A stretch of 64,000 bases of DNA from Lachnospiraceae bacterium (lineage in GTDB: Bacteria > Bacillota > Clostridia > Lachnospirales > Lachnospiraceae), in assembly GCA_017517305.1 (NCBI GenBank), contig JAFWZV010000019.1:1-64000 (forward strand). The letters run 5' to 3'. The position numbers were made by a program, and so were the translations under genes. Every line of letters begins with the position of its first letter. The first letter of the stretch is position 1. The notes below the pieces were generated by a model. The model ran no database searches. It was not told the origin of the DNA and saw only the letters and a list, made by a program, of their open reading frames with translations. Below are positions 45,001 through 53,139 of the stretch, in pieces.

Positions 45001-45777
45001 GCCCAGTATTATGACGTACACTACCGAGTACACGCTGAGTCTTATGGCTGGCTTGGATGGGCATCAAATGGTGCTCCTGCGGGAACAGCTGGCTACTCCA
45101 AGAGATTAGAGGGAATTCAGATAGTTGTAGTTAAGAAGGGTGAAGACTTTAATCGCAATATGGAAGGAATCACCTCTAAGAGGTCAGAGCCATTCGTACC
45201 TAAGCCTGGCAAATCACCTATAGTGAATTATCCTTCAACCAGTAACGAAAATCCTATAGTGCCAGGAGAGGATACTCCAAATGTAGCCTATAGAACTCAC
45301 GTAGAAAAGTACGGCTGGCAGGCATGGAAATATAACGGTCAGATGAGTGGAACCAGTGGAGAGTCCAAGCGACTAGAAGGAATAGAGATAAAGCTTACTA
45401 ACAAGGACTACGAAGGTGGAATAGCTTATACAACTCATGTAGAAAAATACGCATGGCAAGGAACAGACCTTAATAACCCTGCAACCTGGAGACAAAATGG
45501 CGCCATGGCAGGAACTTCTGGAGAATCCAAGCGACTAGAAGCAATCTGCATCACCCTTACGGGAGAGATGGCAAATCACTACGACGTATACTACCGAGTA
45601 CATGCCGAGTCCTTCGGCTGGTTAGGCTGGGCATCAAACGGCGCACCAGCCGGAACCGCAGGACACTCCAAACGCCTTGAAGGAATCCAGATAGTACTGG
45701 TGAAAAAAGGAGACCCTGCACCAACAACCTATGCTGGAATCACCTCTCGTGACTCAAGAGCATATATAGAACGTTAA
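42073..45777 (+). CDS. Secreted M6-like metalloprotease with six ChW repeats
   Basis: A signal peptide occupies about residues 1-38, probably cut after 'ITSKA'. The zinc motif is 'HEFMHCLGYPD' at 226-236 (H226, E227, H230, D236), the HExxHxxGxxD pattern of immune-inhibitor-A-like M6 proteases. A region of beta-propeller-like repeats ('DTLYVACVDYDNMRVNLYEY') spans about 470-790. A Gly/Asn/Ser/Asp linker (about 797-874) follows, then six clostridial hydrophobic-W (ChW) repeats from 878 to the end. ChW domains occur on clostridial surface proteins and are thought to mediate cell-surface or substrate contacts. ATG 42073 follows AAGGAGG. Last gene of the glycosyltransferase operon. Confidence 0.9.
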   Translation: MRYKTKKLITYIIATVLIISQLFSMNLGNLATITSKAATTRMANVVLFVDFQDTDHSQHTNTAISECFLHNPQTTFDLFNGSDTVNTGLAKYISNISYGQLELTNVFPQYDSTTGTITPFKLSKNVSEYSGTNSSEMISEALVKLEASQLLDENVDVDLNDDGLIDNVILVAAYTGTDAEGNDIITSHKSEYGGYETVNGLRAGTYNVVTESGAYLGTQESGVIIHEFMHCLGYPDLYRVGATSGSAALPVGYWDIMSKVSYRLQYPLAYLRSHYTNWFDIPTITEDVTGYSIYSASAATDATKDNQALILKTDYSDTEFFVVEYRHKDTSNYVSTEYDSIVHGSGLIIYRVNTKQIKNVAGQTDYIYVFRPEDSYDYYGNEKAEGDLSKSFLSAESGRTSYGSSDYKDTLSDGAITYSDGTNSGIVISNVGSATGDTITFDVSFGDGGEALGGFWNTETTKSLSGLTDIDSCMDAQGNIYMVAGLSTSTATGTLGSFNVYKYDTTGSLTQVGSTVNVNGGHHKLVMAGDTLYVACVDYDNMRVNLYEYNNGWSRVHRSDNEAQEFDMASDGETVYLSYVTQNYGGTSDAYCESYSSGRIKNFGVANSGSYLCNPIVAITDGQPVVVTRDFMSDNKIGVSKYFNATGTWSVFSDNLYADNIAAQANGNTLYLMKNGNGQGAYADSYVYSLNLTDINSTWTQLGTNAFIDNSAVPMNMFFDEDTIYITYQNGETSSQDVYVKTLVNNKWKAVGTKVTRDGILDMSGNVYDETIYLVYGNYASGITIKTHHYAEDADQVGGDSGNTGGSGNTGDSGNTGDSGNTGDSGNAGGTGDAGGNNSDNTGSGNTGDTGNTGDNNSGNTGGNTGTATPFVPPTVNVSYRTHIERIGWEGTADNISTWKQNGAMSGTSGRSLRLEGINIVVAPATASEDLDLGIQYTTHCESYGWLPWSADGDMSGTQGESKRLESIKLQLTGEHAQYYDVHYRVHAESYGWLGWASNGAPAGTAGYSKRLEGIQIVVVKKGEDFNRNMEGITSKRSEPFVPKPGKSPIVNYPSTSNENPIVPGEDTPNVAYRTHVEKYGWQAWKYNGQMSGTSGESKRLEGIEIKLTNKDYEGGIAYTTHVEKYAWQGTDLNNPATWRQNGAMAGTSGESKRLEAICITLTGEMANHYDVYYRVHAESFGWLGWASNGAPAGTAGHSKRLEGIQIVLVKKGDPAPTTYAGITSRDSRAYIER
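44461..44680 (+). repeat. Low-complexity Gly/Asn/Ser/Asp linker repeats
   Basis: Short in-frame units encoding variants of GDSGNTG, with codons mostly GGN, AAC/AAT, ACT/ACA and AGT. They join the protease region to the ChW array. Such repeats can slip in replication and change linker length. Open frames on the opposite strand here are composition artefacts. Confidence 0.85.
44704..45705 (+). repeat. Six ChW repeats arranged as two triplets
   Basis: Units start near residues 878, 935, 978, 1073, 1113 and 1163 of the protease, each with the pattern Y-x-x-H-x-E-x-x-G/A-W ... G-x-x-x-G-x-x-G-x-S-x-R-L-E. Units 1-3 and 4-6 form two similar triplets: 3 and 6 share 'GWLGWASNGAPAGTAG', and 1 and 5 carry an insert before the second tryptophan. 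The codons differ, so the triplet duplication is old. Confidence 0.85.
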
Positions 45778-45821
45778 ACAAAAGATAAACCTCATTAAAT
45801 AATAAAGCATTAGACTAAACA

Positions 45822-45858
45822 GCAAAAGGACGAGGCAATACATCCCTCGTCCTTTTGC
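45822..45858. terminator. Bidirectional terminator between converging genes
   Basis: GCAAAAGGACGAGG (45822-45835) pairs perfectly with CCTCGTCCTTTTGC (45845-45858) around a 9-nt loop, between the ends of the protease gene (plus) and the aminotransferase gene (minus). Confidence 0.8.
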
Positions 45859-45875
45859 GTATTATTATAAATATA

Positions 45876-46934
45876 TTAATCCTTAAACAACTCCAGTATA
45901 GTATTCACCAGCAAATCATTCTGGTTGGGCTTCATAAAGCAGAAGCGAATAAACTTATCAGACAATCCTCTAATATTCTCACAATTTCTAATCATAATAC
46001 CCTTAAGCTTACAGTGCTCTGCAATCTGTCCTGCGGTAACCCCATCCTTAAGAATCTGCACCAGCATAAAGTTGGCTGTAGGCTTATAAAGCTTAACATT
46101 CTTGTTAGTTGACATAGCAGAGAATATAAGATTTCTCTCAGTGTAAATCTGTGAACAAGACTCCTTAATATACTTCTTATCCTTAAGCATCTGAGTACAA
46201 ACTGCAGCAGTGATGCTTGATATAGGATTAGGAGCAGAAGTAATATTGAGAATGCTCATGTATTCCTGATTGCTCATAATAGCATATGCAAGTCTAAGTC
46301 CTGGTACTGCAAAGAACTTACTGGTGCTTCTAAGAACAGCTATATTATCATAGTCCTCCACCATAGGAACTGCAGTAACCTCCTGATACTTCTCAACGAA
46401 TTCAATGTACATCTCGTCGATAAGAAGGAAGGTATCAAGCTCCTTACATACCTCGGCCATGGTCTCCATATCGTCTCTAGAGATAAGCTGTGAGGTAGGA
46501 TTATTAGGATTTCCAAGAATAATAAGGTCTATGGAGGAATCAAGATGTCCCACAAAATCAGCTATATCGAACTGGTAGTCATTAGCCTCGTCTAGCTCGT
46601 AGTAAACTATTTCACAACCAAACATAGAAAGCACCTTCTCGTATTCTGAGAAGGAAGGAACTAAAATCATAGCCTTCTTAGGTGAAAGTAAACTGATAAA
46701 GGTTCTAAGTAAATCTGAGGAACCACTTCCAAGCACAAGCTGTGTCTCCTTGCAGCCTGCGTACTGAGCTATAGTAGACTTAAGGGCTGGATAGTAGTCA
46801 TCAGGGTATCTAATAACAGAATCAGCGTAATCAGCTATAGCCTTCTTCACTGATTCAGGCACTCCCATAGGATTAAGATTTGAATTATAGAGCACGGTAT
46901 CGTACTGCTCAATTCTAAGTTGATTATTGTTCAT
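45876..46934 (-). CDS. HisC-like PLP-dependent aminotransferase
   Basis: Fold-type I aminotransferase resembling histidinol-phosphate aminotransferase or CobD. It has 'LNPMGVPESVKKAI' at the N-terminus, 'LGSGSSDLLRTFISL', 'LGNPNNPTSQLI', 'FLLIDEMYIEF', and the PLP lysine K206 in 'RSTSKFFAVPGLRLAY'. About 352 residues. The start is ATG at 46934 after GGGGGAGGA; a longer frame from 47036 crosses the promoter region. No histidine or cobalamin genes are adjacent, so the substrate is uncertain. A nucleotide-sugar or phosphorylated amino-acid substrate is possible. Confidence 0.87.
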   Translation of the reverse strand: MNNNQLRIEQYDTVLYNSNLNPMGVPESVKKAIADYADSVIRYPDDYYPALKSTIAQYAGCKETQLVLGSGSSDLLRTFISLLSPKKAMILVPSFSEYEKVLSMFGCEIVYYELDEANDYQFDIADFVGHLDSSIDLIILGNPNNPTSQLISRDDMETMAEVCKELDTFLLIDEMYIEFVEKYQEVTAVPMVEDYDNIAVLRSTSKFFAVPGLRLAYAIMSNQEYMSILNITSAPNPISSITAAVCTQMLKDKKYIKESCSQIYTERNLIFSAMSTNKNVKLYKPTANFMLVQILKDGVTAGQIAEHCKLKGIMIRNCENIRGLSDKFIRFCFMKPNQNDLLVNTILELFKD

Positions 46935-46979
46935 GGTTAGTCCTCCCCCAAATATTTTAAATAAATAGTCTGTTATGAC

Positions 46980-47008
46980 TTTTAAAATTCTAAATCTTTT
47001 GATATAAT
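46980..47008 (+). promoter_or_regulatory. Possible extended -10 promoter for the 47116 operon
   Basis: TTTTAA (46980-46985), a 17-bp spacer and TGATATAAT ending at 47008. The -35 match is weak. If used, its transcript would overlap the start of the minus-strand transcript from 47059-47086. A second TATAAT at 47076-47081 is an alternative. Confidence 0.35.
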
Positions 47009-47058
47009 GTACTTTGTGATAAAAGACATAGTGCACAACTAGGCGAAAATATACTTTA

Positions 47059-47086
47059 ATTATAACATCGCAGGTTATAATATCAA
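47059..47086 (-). promoter_or_regulatory. Probable promoter of the HisC-like gene
   Basis: Read on the minus strand: TTGATA (47086-47081), a 16-bp spacer and extended -10 TGTTATAAT with TATAAT at 47064-47059. The predicted leader is about 115 nt. Confidence 0.6.
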
Positions 47087-47115
47087 GAAGAAAATTGTGC
47101 TTTACTGGAGGAAAA

Positions 47116-50100
47116 ATGAAGGGTATTGTAGAACATTACGCCAAGGGTGAATTCCAAGTAGATAGACCTAAGCTTAATATTTCAGAGGAATTCCTAAAAT
47201 TAAATATAGAATCCGGAACTATGTATGAAGGTAGCTTTCATGTTAGTAGCACTAATGACCATATAATTAAGGCAGTAGTTTATGACAGTAGATATATGCT
47301 AAGGTTTGAAAATCATACCTTCATAAGCAGAAAATTCGATGTTAACTATTCATTTGACGCTACATGTCTTGAACCAGGTAAGAATTACAAGGGCCACATA
47401 AGTATTATTAGTGATGGTGGCGAGTTCAAGATTATGTACGATATTGATGTTATTCCACCTTGTGTAAAGGTTGGGGAGGAGAGAATAGACGACCTGTTCA
47501 AGTTTGCATCCCTTGCGGAGAGTAACTGGAACGAGGCTGCTAAGGTTTTCGTAAGAGATGACTTTAAGCGTACATTTATCGAGAAGGATCCTACTATTAA
47601 GCAGATATATGGCTCTCTTATGGAGTCCCATTCTATTAATCAGGCCTTAGAGGAGTTTTTGGTTTACGTTCATAAGAAGCGTGCTCTTACTCTGTCTGTT
47701 GCTAAGGCGAAGATTAATGTTGAGATGCCTTCAGAGCTTTCTAAGATATCTATTAACATTAGTAAGAATACCTGGGGTTACACTAATTCCACTGTTAAGT
47801 CTTTGTGTGATTTTATTATCCCTGCAAGGAAGAATATAACTAATGCGGATTTCTGTGGCAATTTATTTACCCTTGATGCGCTTATCTCCCCAGAGAATAT
47901 ACCTGAGGGAGTTACATCAGGAAGAATTGTAATTGAGAATATTTACCAGACTATTGAGATAGATATTAATCTGTCTAAGCCTAATGATAGCAGACCTGTT
48001 ACCAAGAATCCTAGACAGAGTAATCGAGTTGCCCTTATCAAGAAGAATCAGATTAGATTAGTTAAGGCTTATCTTGACTATCGTATGGATAGGATTCTCC
48101 TTAGGGAGTATGTTTCAAGCTCACTTTTTGCCTTTGACAATCTGGCTAGATATGTGCCTGAGGATGCTATGTATCGTCTAGGTACTATGCATATGAATAT
48201 TATGCAGGGTGAGATAGAGAAGGTTAAGCAGGAGTTTATGCGTATTGAGGCAGATGTGGACAACTCCGTTATGAACAATATGGAGACCTGCTACTATGCT
48301 TATCTTAAGGCACTTGTGTCTAAGGATAATGAGTCTATAGCTAAGGCTAGAAACCTTATTAAGAGACATTTTAGAACTGAGAAGGACAAGATGTTTTATT
48401 TCTGGCTCCTTATGTTTGTGGACGATTCCTATAATGAGGAGCAGAATGTTTTATATAAGGAGATTTCCAACCTTTTTGATGCAGGCTTTAACAGTCCGGT
48501 TATGTATCTTGAGCTTTGTGAGATGCTTAATAATAATCCACTTCTTTTCAGAAAGATTGGAAAGCTTGAGACTACAACTATAAGATGGGGACTTCGTCAT
48601 AAGTTTATATCAGATGAGGTTATTGATGAGTTTATTAGACTTGCTCGTTCCTTCAAGGATTTCGATACAAAGATATTCGGAATTATGGAGGCTATATATG
48701 ATAAGACCAAGAGTGAAGAGGTGCTTAAGAGTATATGTTCTATGCTTATCGGTGCAAATAAGCTTGACACTAAGTACCATCGCTTCTACAGGGATGCGGT
48801 GAATAAGTCCTTAAAGTTTATAGGACTTAATGAGTGCTTTGTTAAGAGTATGAACTTCAGTCGCTACGACCTGATTCCACAGTCTGTTCTTATGTATCTT
48901 AACTATAAGAACACCCTTAGTGAGAATGAGCTGGCATATCTCTATGCCAACGTAATCTATAATCAGGCCCAGCATAAGAAGGTGTACCATGAGTACTGCA
49001 CAACTATGCAGGACTTTATGGAGAATATGATTATCAAGGGTAAGGTTAGTGATGACCTTACAGTAATATATGATGAGTTCCTTGATCCTGCAAATGTTAG
49101 CCAGCTCTACGCCAGCAAGCTGATTAACATTATCTTCAGACGTAAGATAGTGTGCTTCAACAAGGGTATTAGAGCGGTGGTTGTAACTCACAGAGAGTTA
49201 GAGCAGGAGCAGAGAGTTCCTATAATTAATGGTGAGGCCTATGTTGAGATTCTATCTAACACTGCATCCATTATATTTGAGGATGGAGATGGTAATAGAT
49301 ACGCAGGCTCAATTCCATATAGATTAGAGAGAATCGTAGATGAGAAGGCATATATGGACATATGTTGTAAATATAGTCCTAGAGACTACAGAGTTCTTCT
49401 TCACAACTACGAGAAGTTGGGAGATTTCACATACAAGAATGCAGCAGAGGTTAATGCTGCCAGAGATGTTGTAAATTGTGAGCAGATTTCCTATGACTAT
49501 AAGCAGCAGGCTTACTTAAATATTATTGAGTACTACCATGAGAACTTAGATGCAGATGTTCTGACTAAGTACTTAGGAAAGTTGGATATAGAGTATCTTA
49601 ACCATGCTAATGCCAGAACCCTTATAGCTTATATGGTTGATATGAACCTGTATGACAAGGCATTCCAGGCAGTTAAGCTCTACGGCTTTGACGAGATTGA
49701 TTCAGAGGAGCTTTTCTCCCTTGCGGATTATGGTGTGGCAGATTCAAATGGCTTCTTAAATGAAGACCTTATGGCAATCTGTGTTCACCTTTATAAGATG
49801 GGTAAGGTAAATGAGCGTATTCTGATATACATTATAAACAACTTCAAGGGAGACCTTGAGGAGCTGGCTGCATTATTTAAGACAGCCCGTAACAGAGTTA
49901 GGGATGTATCCTTCTTAGCTGAGAATACATTGGCACAGATGATGTTTGCCATGGGTAATGTTGAGTACATTTACGATATATTCACAGCTTATTATGGAGG
50001 ACGAAGTCGAGGTTTGGTAATTAAGGCATTCCTTAGATATGCTGCAAATAATTACCTTATCAAGGATGCCCAGACTCCAGGTAGTATATTTGATTGTCTC

Positions 50101-50688
50101 TACCTTGAGATAATGAAGGGCAACATAGATGATGAAATATCTAAGATGGCATTATTGTCACATTTTAGTAAGCTGGATAGATATACAGAGGATCAGAGAA
50201 CCTGGATAACTGATGCAGTAGGTAAATTCATGGATGCAGGAAAGCTTTTACCATTCTACAAGAGCTTTAGAAGCTTTGTTAAGCTTCCACAGGATGTATT
50301 CCTTAAGACTTACCTTATCTTCAAGAGCGAGCCAGGCAAGCAGGTAACTGTTAAGTATGCATTTGACACAGGCTCTAGACAGAACCTAGCCTACAAGACA
50401 GAACGTATAGATGAGATGATTCCAGGTATGTACGTCAAGGAATTTGTAATCTTCCACGGAGAGCGTCTGGTATACTCCATAGAGGATGACCTTGAAGGAA
50501 CCTCATACGTGGTTGAAAGTGAAACCCTCAAAACCAAATCCTTCAACCGCAAGGACAGAAGTCGTTTCGAGGTTATCAACAGTATGCTTGTTAATCAGGA
50601 GATGCGTGAGGACAACCAGCTCCTAGAGACTCTTGATGTATATCTTAATACAGTTCACCTCTTCGAGGAGAACTTGAAGATACTTTAA
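47116..50688 (+). CDS. Giant DUF5717-like protein of unknown function
   Basis: About 1190 residues with no signal peptide or membrane segment. The first 120 residues are beta-rich ('TMYEGSFHVSST', 'NYKGHISIISDGGEFKIMYD'). The region from about 290 to 1100 is mainly helical and looks like degenerate helical repeats ('YAYLKALVSKDNESIAKARN', 'YRDYRVLLHNYEKLGDFTY'-like segments). I associate it with DUF5717, a Lachnospiraceae family, from memory. ATG 47116 follows TGGAGGAAAA. The next genes encode an actin/Hsp70-like protein, a helical-repeat protein and a membrane coiled-coil protein, so it probably belongs to a multi-protein assembly. Function unknown. Confidence 0.75.
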   Translation: MKGIVEHYAKGEFQVDRPKLNISEEFLKLNIESGTMYEGSFHVSSTNDHIIKAVVYDSRYMLRFENHTFISRKFDVNYSFDATCLEPGKNYKGHISIISDGGEFKIMYDIDVIPPCVKVGEERIDDLFKFASLAESNWNEAAKVFVRDDFKRTFIEKDPTIKQIYGSLMESHSINQALEEFLVYVHKKRALTLSVAKAKINVEMPSELSKISINISKNTWGYTNSTVKSLCDFIIPARKNITNADFCGNLFTLDALISPENIPEGVTSGRIVIENIYQTIEIDINLSKPNDSRPVTKNPRQSNRVALIKKNQIRLVKAYLDYRMDRILLREYVSSSLFAFDNLARYVPEDAMYRLGTMHMNIMQGEIEKVKQEFMRIEADVDNSVMNNMETCYYAYLKALVSKDNESIAKARNLIKRHFRTEKDKMFYFWLLMFVDDSYNEEQNVLYKEISNLFDAGFNSPVMYLELCEMLNNNPLLFRKIGKLETTTIRWGLRHKFISDEVIDEFIRLARSFKDFDTKIFGIMEAIYDKTKSEEVLKSICSMLIGANKLDTKYHRFYRDAVNKSLKFIGLNECFVKSMNFSRYDLIPQSVLMYLNYKNTLSENELAYLYANVIYNQAQHKKVYHEYCTTMQDFMENMIIKGKVSDDLTVIYDEFLDPANVSQLYASKLINIIFRRKIVCFNKGIRAVVVTHRELEQEQRVPIINGEAYVEILSNTASIIFEDGDGNRYAGSIPYRLERIVDEKAYMDICCKYSPRDYRVLLHNYEKLGDFTYKNAAEVNAARDVVNCEQISYDYKQQAYLNIIEYYHENLDADVLTKYLGKLDIEYLNHANARTLIAYMVDMNLYDKAFQAVKLYGFDEIDSEELFSLADYGVADSNGFLNEDLMAICVHLYKMGKVNERILIYIINNFKGDLEELAALFKTARNRVRDVSFLAENTLAQMMFAMGNVEYIYDIFTAYYGGRSRGLVIKAFLRYAANNYLIKDAQTPGSIFDCLYLEIMKGNIDDEISKMALLSHFSKLDRYTEDQRTWITDAVGKFMDAGKLLPFYKSFRSFVKLPQDVFLKTYLIFKSEPGKQVTVKYAFDTGSRQNLAYKTERIDEMIPGMYVKEFVIFHGERLVYSIEDDLEGTSYVVESETLKTKSFNRKDRSRFEVINSMLVNQEMREDNQLLETLDVYLNTVHLFEENLKIL

Positions 50689-50712
50689 GGTAAACGAGTA
50701 TGTGTATTGTAG

Positions 50713-51041
50713 TAGATACACATATGAGATTTAACAAAAAACAGACTCACTCATAGTGTGTAGGTGCCATGGAAGGGGCATTTGCGACCGCCGGTCCTTA
50801 ATGAGTGCGAAGCACGAATTTAGTACCGCTGCGCGGAGCAACTAAGCGGAAGCGGCCCCTGGAATGGTACCTGCACACAAGAGTGAAGTCGTCCGGATAT
50901 ATGACAATTGCAGATGTCAACTCTTAATGAGTGCGAAGCACGAATTTAGTACCGCTGCGCGGAGCAACTAAGCGGAAGCGGCCCCTGGAATGGCATCTGT
51001 TACCCTGGTGAATCGTCCAGGGAACCAAATAGATACACATA
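50713..51041. repeat. 317-bp structured insertion bounded by 12-bp direct repeats
   Basis: TAGATACACATA occurs at 50713-50724 and again at 51030-51041, touching the AGGAGG of the next gene. Between them, a 71-bp sequence is present twice (50797-50867 and 50923-50993, 126-bp period, essentially identical). It is GC-rich, contains GTGC-GAA-GCAC and CCGCT...AGCGG stems, and ends GGCCCCTGGAATGG. The first copy is enclosed by complementary GTGTAGGTGCCAT/ATGGTACCTGCACAC arms, the second by CAGATG/CATCTG. A CCCTGG/CCAGGG hairpin follows (51003-51022). No protein is encoded. It could be a non-autonomous mobile element or a structured leader RNA. Confidence 0.8.
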
Positions 51042-51052
51042 GGAGGCAGTTT

Positions 51053-52306
51053 ATGGCAGAAGCGTATTATATAGGCATGGATCTTAGCTCAGATTCAACC
51101 CAGATAAGCTTTTATAATGATATAAAGCGTGAGCCGGAGACCGTAAACCAATTGAATAATAAGGAAACCTATATGATGCCTAACATCCTGTTCTTCAGCG
51201 AGGAGACAGGAGATTGGTATGTTGGTTCAGAAGCCTCAGAAGCCAGATTCAAGGAAAAGGGAAAAATACTTGATGAGCTTTATAGAAATGCAGGAAGCGA
51301 GGAGGTTGTAGAGGTTTCAGGTATGAAATATACCTACAGACAGCTATTCCTTCGTATGCTTAAGATGCACGTGGATTCATTCCTCTATAGATATGAGGGA
51401 GCTACAGTTAAGAAGCTGGTTATCACTATTCCTGAATATAGTAAGGACTTATTCAGAGTGGTGGCTAATTTCTATAAGGAGCTGGGCGTACCTAAGGAAT
51501 GTGTGGAGATAACCAGTCACCTAGACAGTGGTTTATATTACATCTTCAATCAGAGCAGTGAGCTTAGAACCAATAGCGTAGCCCTTTTTGACTATAGTAC
51601 AGAGGGATTAAACTACTATCGTATAGATATATCTAAGGGTAAGGATCCTGAGACTATATCAGTTACCCATGAGGACTACACTGAAAGATTTAACATTTCC
51701 TTATTCGGTAATGATAATCTTCTTATGGATCAGACCTTTGCTAAGATTGCTGACCAGGAGATGAAGAAGACATATATATCAGCGGTATTCCTTACAGGAC
51801 TTGGCTTCTCTGAGAAATGGATGAACAAATCCAGAAATATACTCTGTCAGGGAAGAAGAGTATTTGCAGGACAAAACATATACACCAAGGGTGCTTGCTA
51901 TAAGGCAGTTGGTGGAGAATATGAGGAATTCTACAGAAAATATTTTGTAGAGACTAAGGAAAACGTTATATTCGACGTTGGTATTAGTAGCAGTGGGGAT
52001 GACGGAGAGTTTATTCCTATAGCCTACGGTGGACGTCAGTGGTATAACATTCATGGAATGATTAAAGTTATACTTGATGATACAGACAGTATCACACTTG
52101 TATATAAGAGTAGAAAAAGTGATAAGGAAATTAGAGAAACTGTTAAGCTTCATGGTATTCCAAAGAGGCCTAACAAGACATCTAAATTTTCTATAGAGGT
52201 AGAATTTGAGAACCCTAACAGGGGTGCAGTAATTATTAAGGATGTTGGATTTGGAAAGCTATTCCCAACCACCAACAAGGTTTATCGTAAGGAGTTTGAG
52301 GTTTAA
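51053..52306 (+). CDS. Actin/Hsp70-fold ATPase-like protein (DUF5716-like)
   Basis: 417 residues. The N-terminus 'YYIGMDLSSDSTQISFYN' matches the phosphate-1 loop of the actin/Hsp70 superfamily. 'SVALFDYSTEGLNYYRIDI' fits phosphate-2, and 'SAVFLTGLGFSEKWM' the adenosine region. A helical insertion 'YRQLFLRMLKMHVDSFLYR' also parallels Hsp70-like proteins. The C-terminal 100 residues are beta-rich. I associate it with DUF5716. The ATG follows AGGAGG, which abuts the 12-bp direct repeat; the frame running in from 50990 crosses the inserted element and is not coding. It overlaps the next gene by 1 bp (TAATG). Confidence 0.75.
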   Translation: MAEAYYIGMDLSSDSTQISFYNDIKREPETVNQLNNKETYMMPNILFFSEETGDWYVGSEASEARFKEKGKILDELYRNAGSEEVVEVSGMKYTYRQLFLRMLKMHVDSFLYRYEGATVKKLVITIPEYSKDLFRVVANFYKELGVPKECVEITSHLDSGLYYIFNQSSELRTNSVALFDYSTEGLNYYRIDISKGKDPETISVTHEDYTERFNISLFGNDNLLMDQTFAKIADQEMKKTYISAVFLTGLGFSEKWMNKSRNILCQGRRVFAGQNIYTKGACYKAVGGEYEEFYRKYFVETKENVIFDVGISSSGDDGEFIPIAYGGRQWYNIHGMIKVILDDTDSITLVYKSRKSDKEIRETVKLHGIPKRPNKTSKFSIEVEFENPNRGAVIIKDVGFGKLFPTTNKVYRKEFEV

Positions 52307-53139
52307 TGTCAAAGGTTATTTTATGTACAACTAAAGAGGCATCACATCCCTTCATATTTCTTAACACTAAGATGGAGGTAAACAACTACGAAGAGCTGTG
52401 CTTTTATATCTATAACAACACAGTGCTTATAAGTAAGTCTTCGCTATCTGACAAGCTATTTGATTGGATTAGAGATGAGATTGGCATGCCAGAGCTTGCA
52501 GCAAAGCTGGTTGCACTCTCTAATAAGACCTTATTTGCCCAGGATCTTCTGGTGGAAATCCTAAATGCAGGTGATTACTACGAGCCTGAGGAGATTAAGA
52601 CCTATGTGGAGGCTTGGACTAAGTACCGTAAGCTTTCAGCCAGTCAGAGAAAGAAGCTTAAGGCAGATGGTTATCTGGGATATAGAAGATATATAAAGGC
52701 TGCCTCTATATATGATGATATTATAGAGAATAGAAGTGAGCTTTTGGATAGAACCTTTATGGGCAATGTATACCATAATCGTGCAGTGGCAGCAGCCAAT
52801 AATTTGGATGTGGAGGATGCTAAGACATATTTCCTTAAGGCCTATGAGCTTAATAACAACGAGGAATCTTTGAAGGGATATTTTATGGTATTTGCTTCTC
52901 AGAATGATTCCATTACTATTAAGCAGGAGATGAGAAAGTACGAGCTTGGTGATGATAATTTTGAGAACCTTATGCTTGAGATTGGTGACGCAAATGATGA
53001 TGTTAGAGAGATGACAATCTATTCTATGCTTCAAAGAGCAGTCTATAATCGTATGAATAAGGACATGATAGATTATGACAAGCGTATGGATATTATCTTA
53101 GGACAGCTTAAGGACGAGTTTAGAGAGCAGGCGATTTAA
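52306..53139 (+). CDS. Helical-repeat (TPR-like) protein of unknown function
   Basis: 277 residues, no membrane segment. The middle has a TPR-like pair ('GYRRYIKAASIYDDIIENR' and 'DAKTYFLKAYELNNNEESL'). The first 60 residues are beta/alpha mixed ('MSKVILCTTKEASHPFIF'). One base is shared with both the upstream actin-like gene and the downstream gene, so translation of the three is coupled. It probably bridges the actin-like protein and the other partners. I recognise no named family. Confidence 0.7.
   Translation: MSKVILCTTKEASHPFIFLNTKMEVNNYEELCFYIYNNTVLISKSSLSDKLFDWIRDEIGMPELAAKLVALSNKTLFAQDLLVEILNAGDYYEPEEIKTYVEAWTKYRKLSASQRKKLKADGYLGYRRYIKAASIYDDIIENRSELLDRTFMGNVYHNRAVAAANNLDVEDAKTYFLKAYELNNNEESLKGYFMVFASQNDSITIKQEMRKYELGDDNFENLMLEIGDANDDVREMTIYSMLQRAVYNRMNKDMIDYDKRMDIILGQLKDEFREQAI

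Noticed and set aside
50797-50993. CRISPR or IS element at the 71-bp repeats
   Set aside because: Only two copies, no spacer regularity, no terminal inverted repeats at the element ends and no transposase frame.
50990-51052. N-terminal extension of the actin/Hsp70-like protein
   Set aside because: It would be translated from the inserted repeat element; the AGGAGG and ATG at 51053 give the conserved start.
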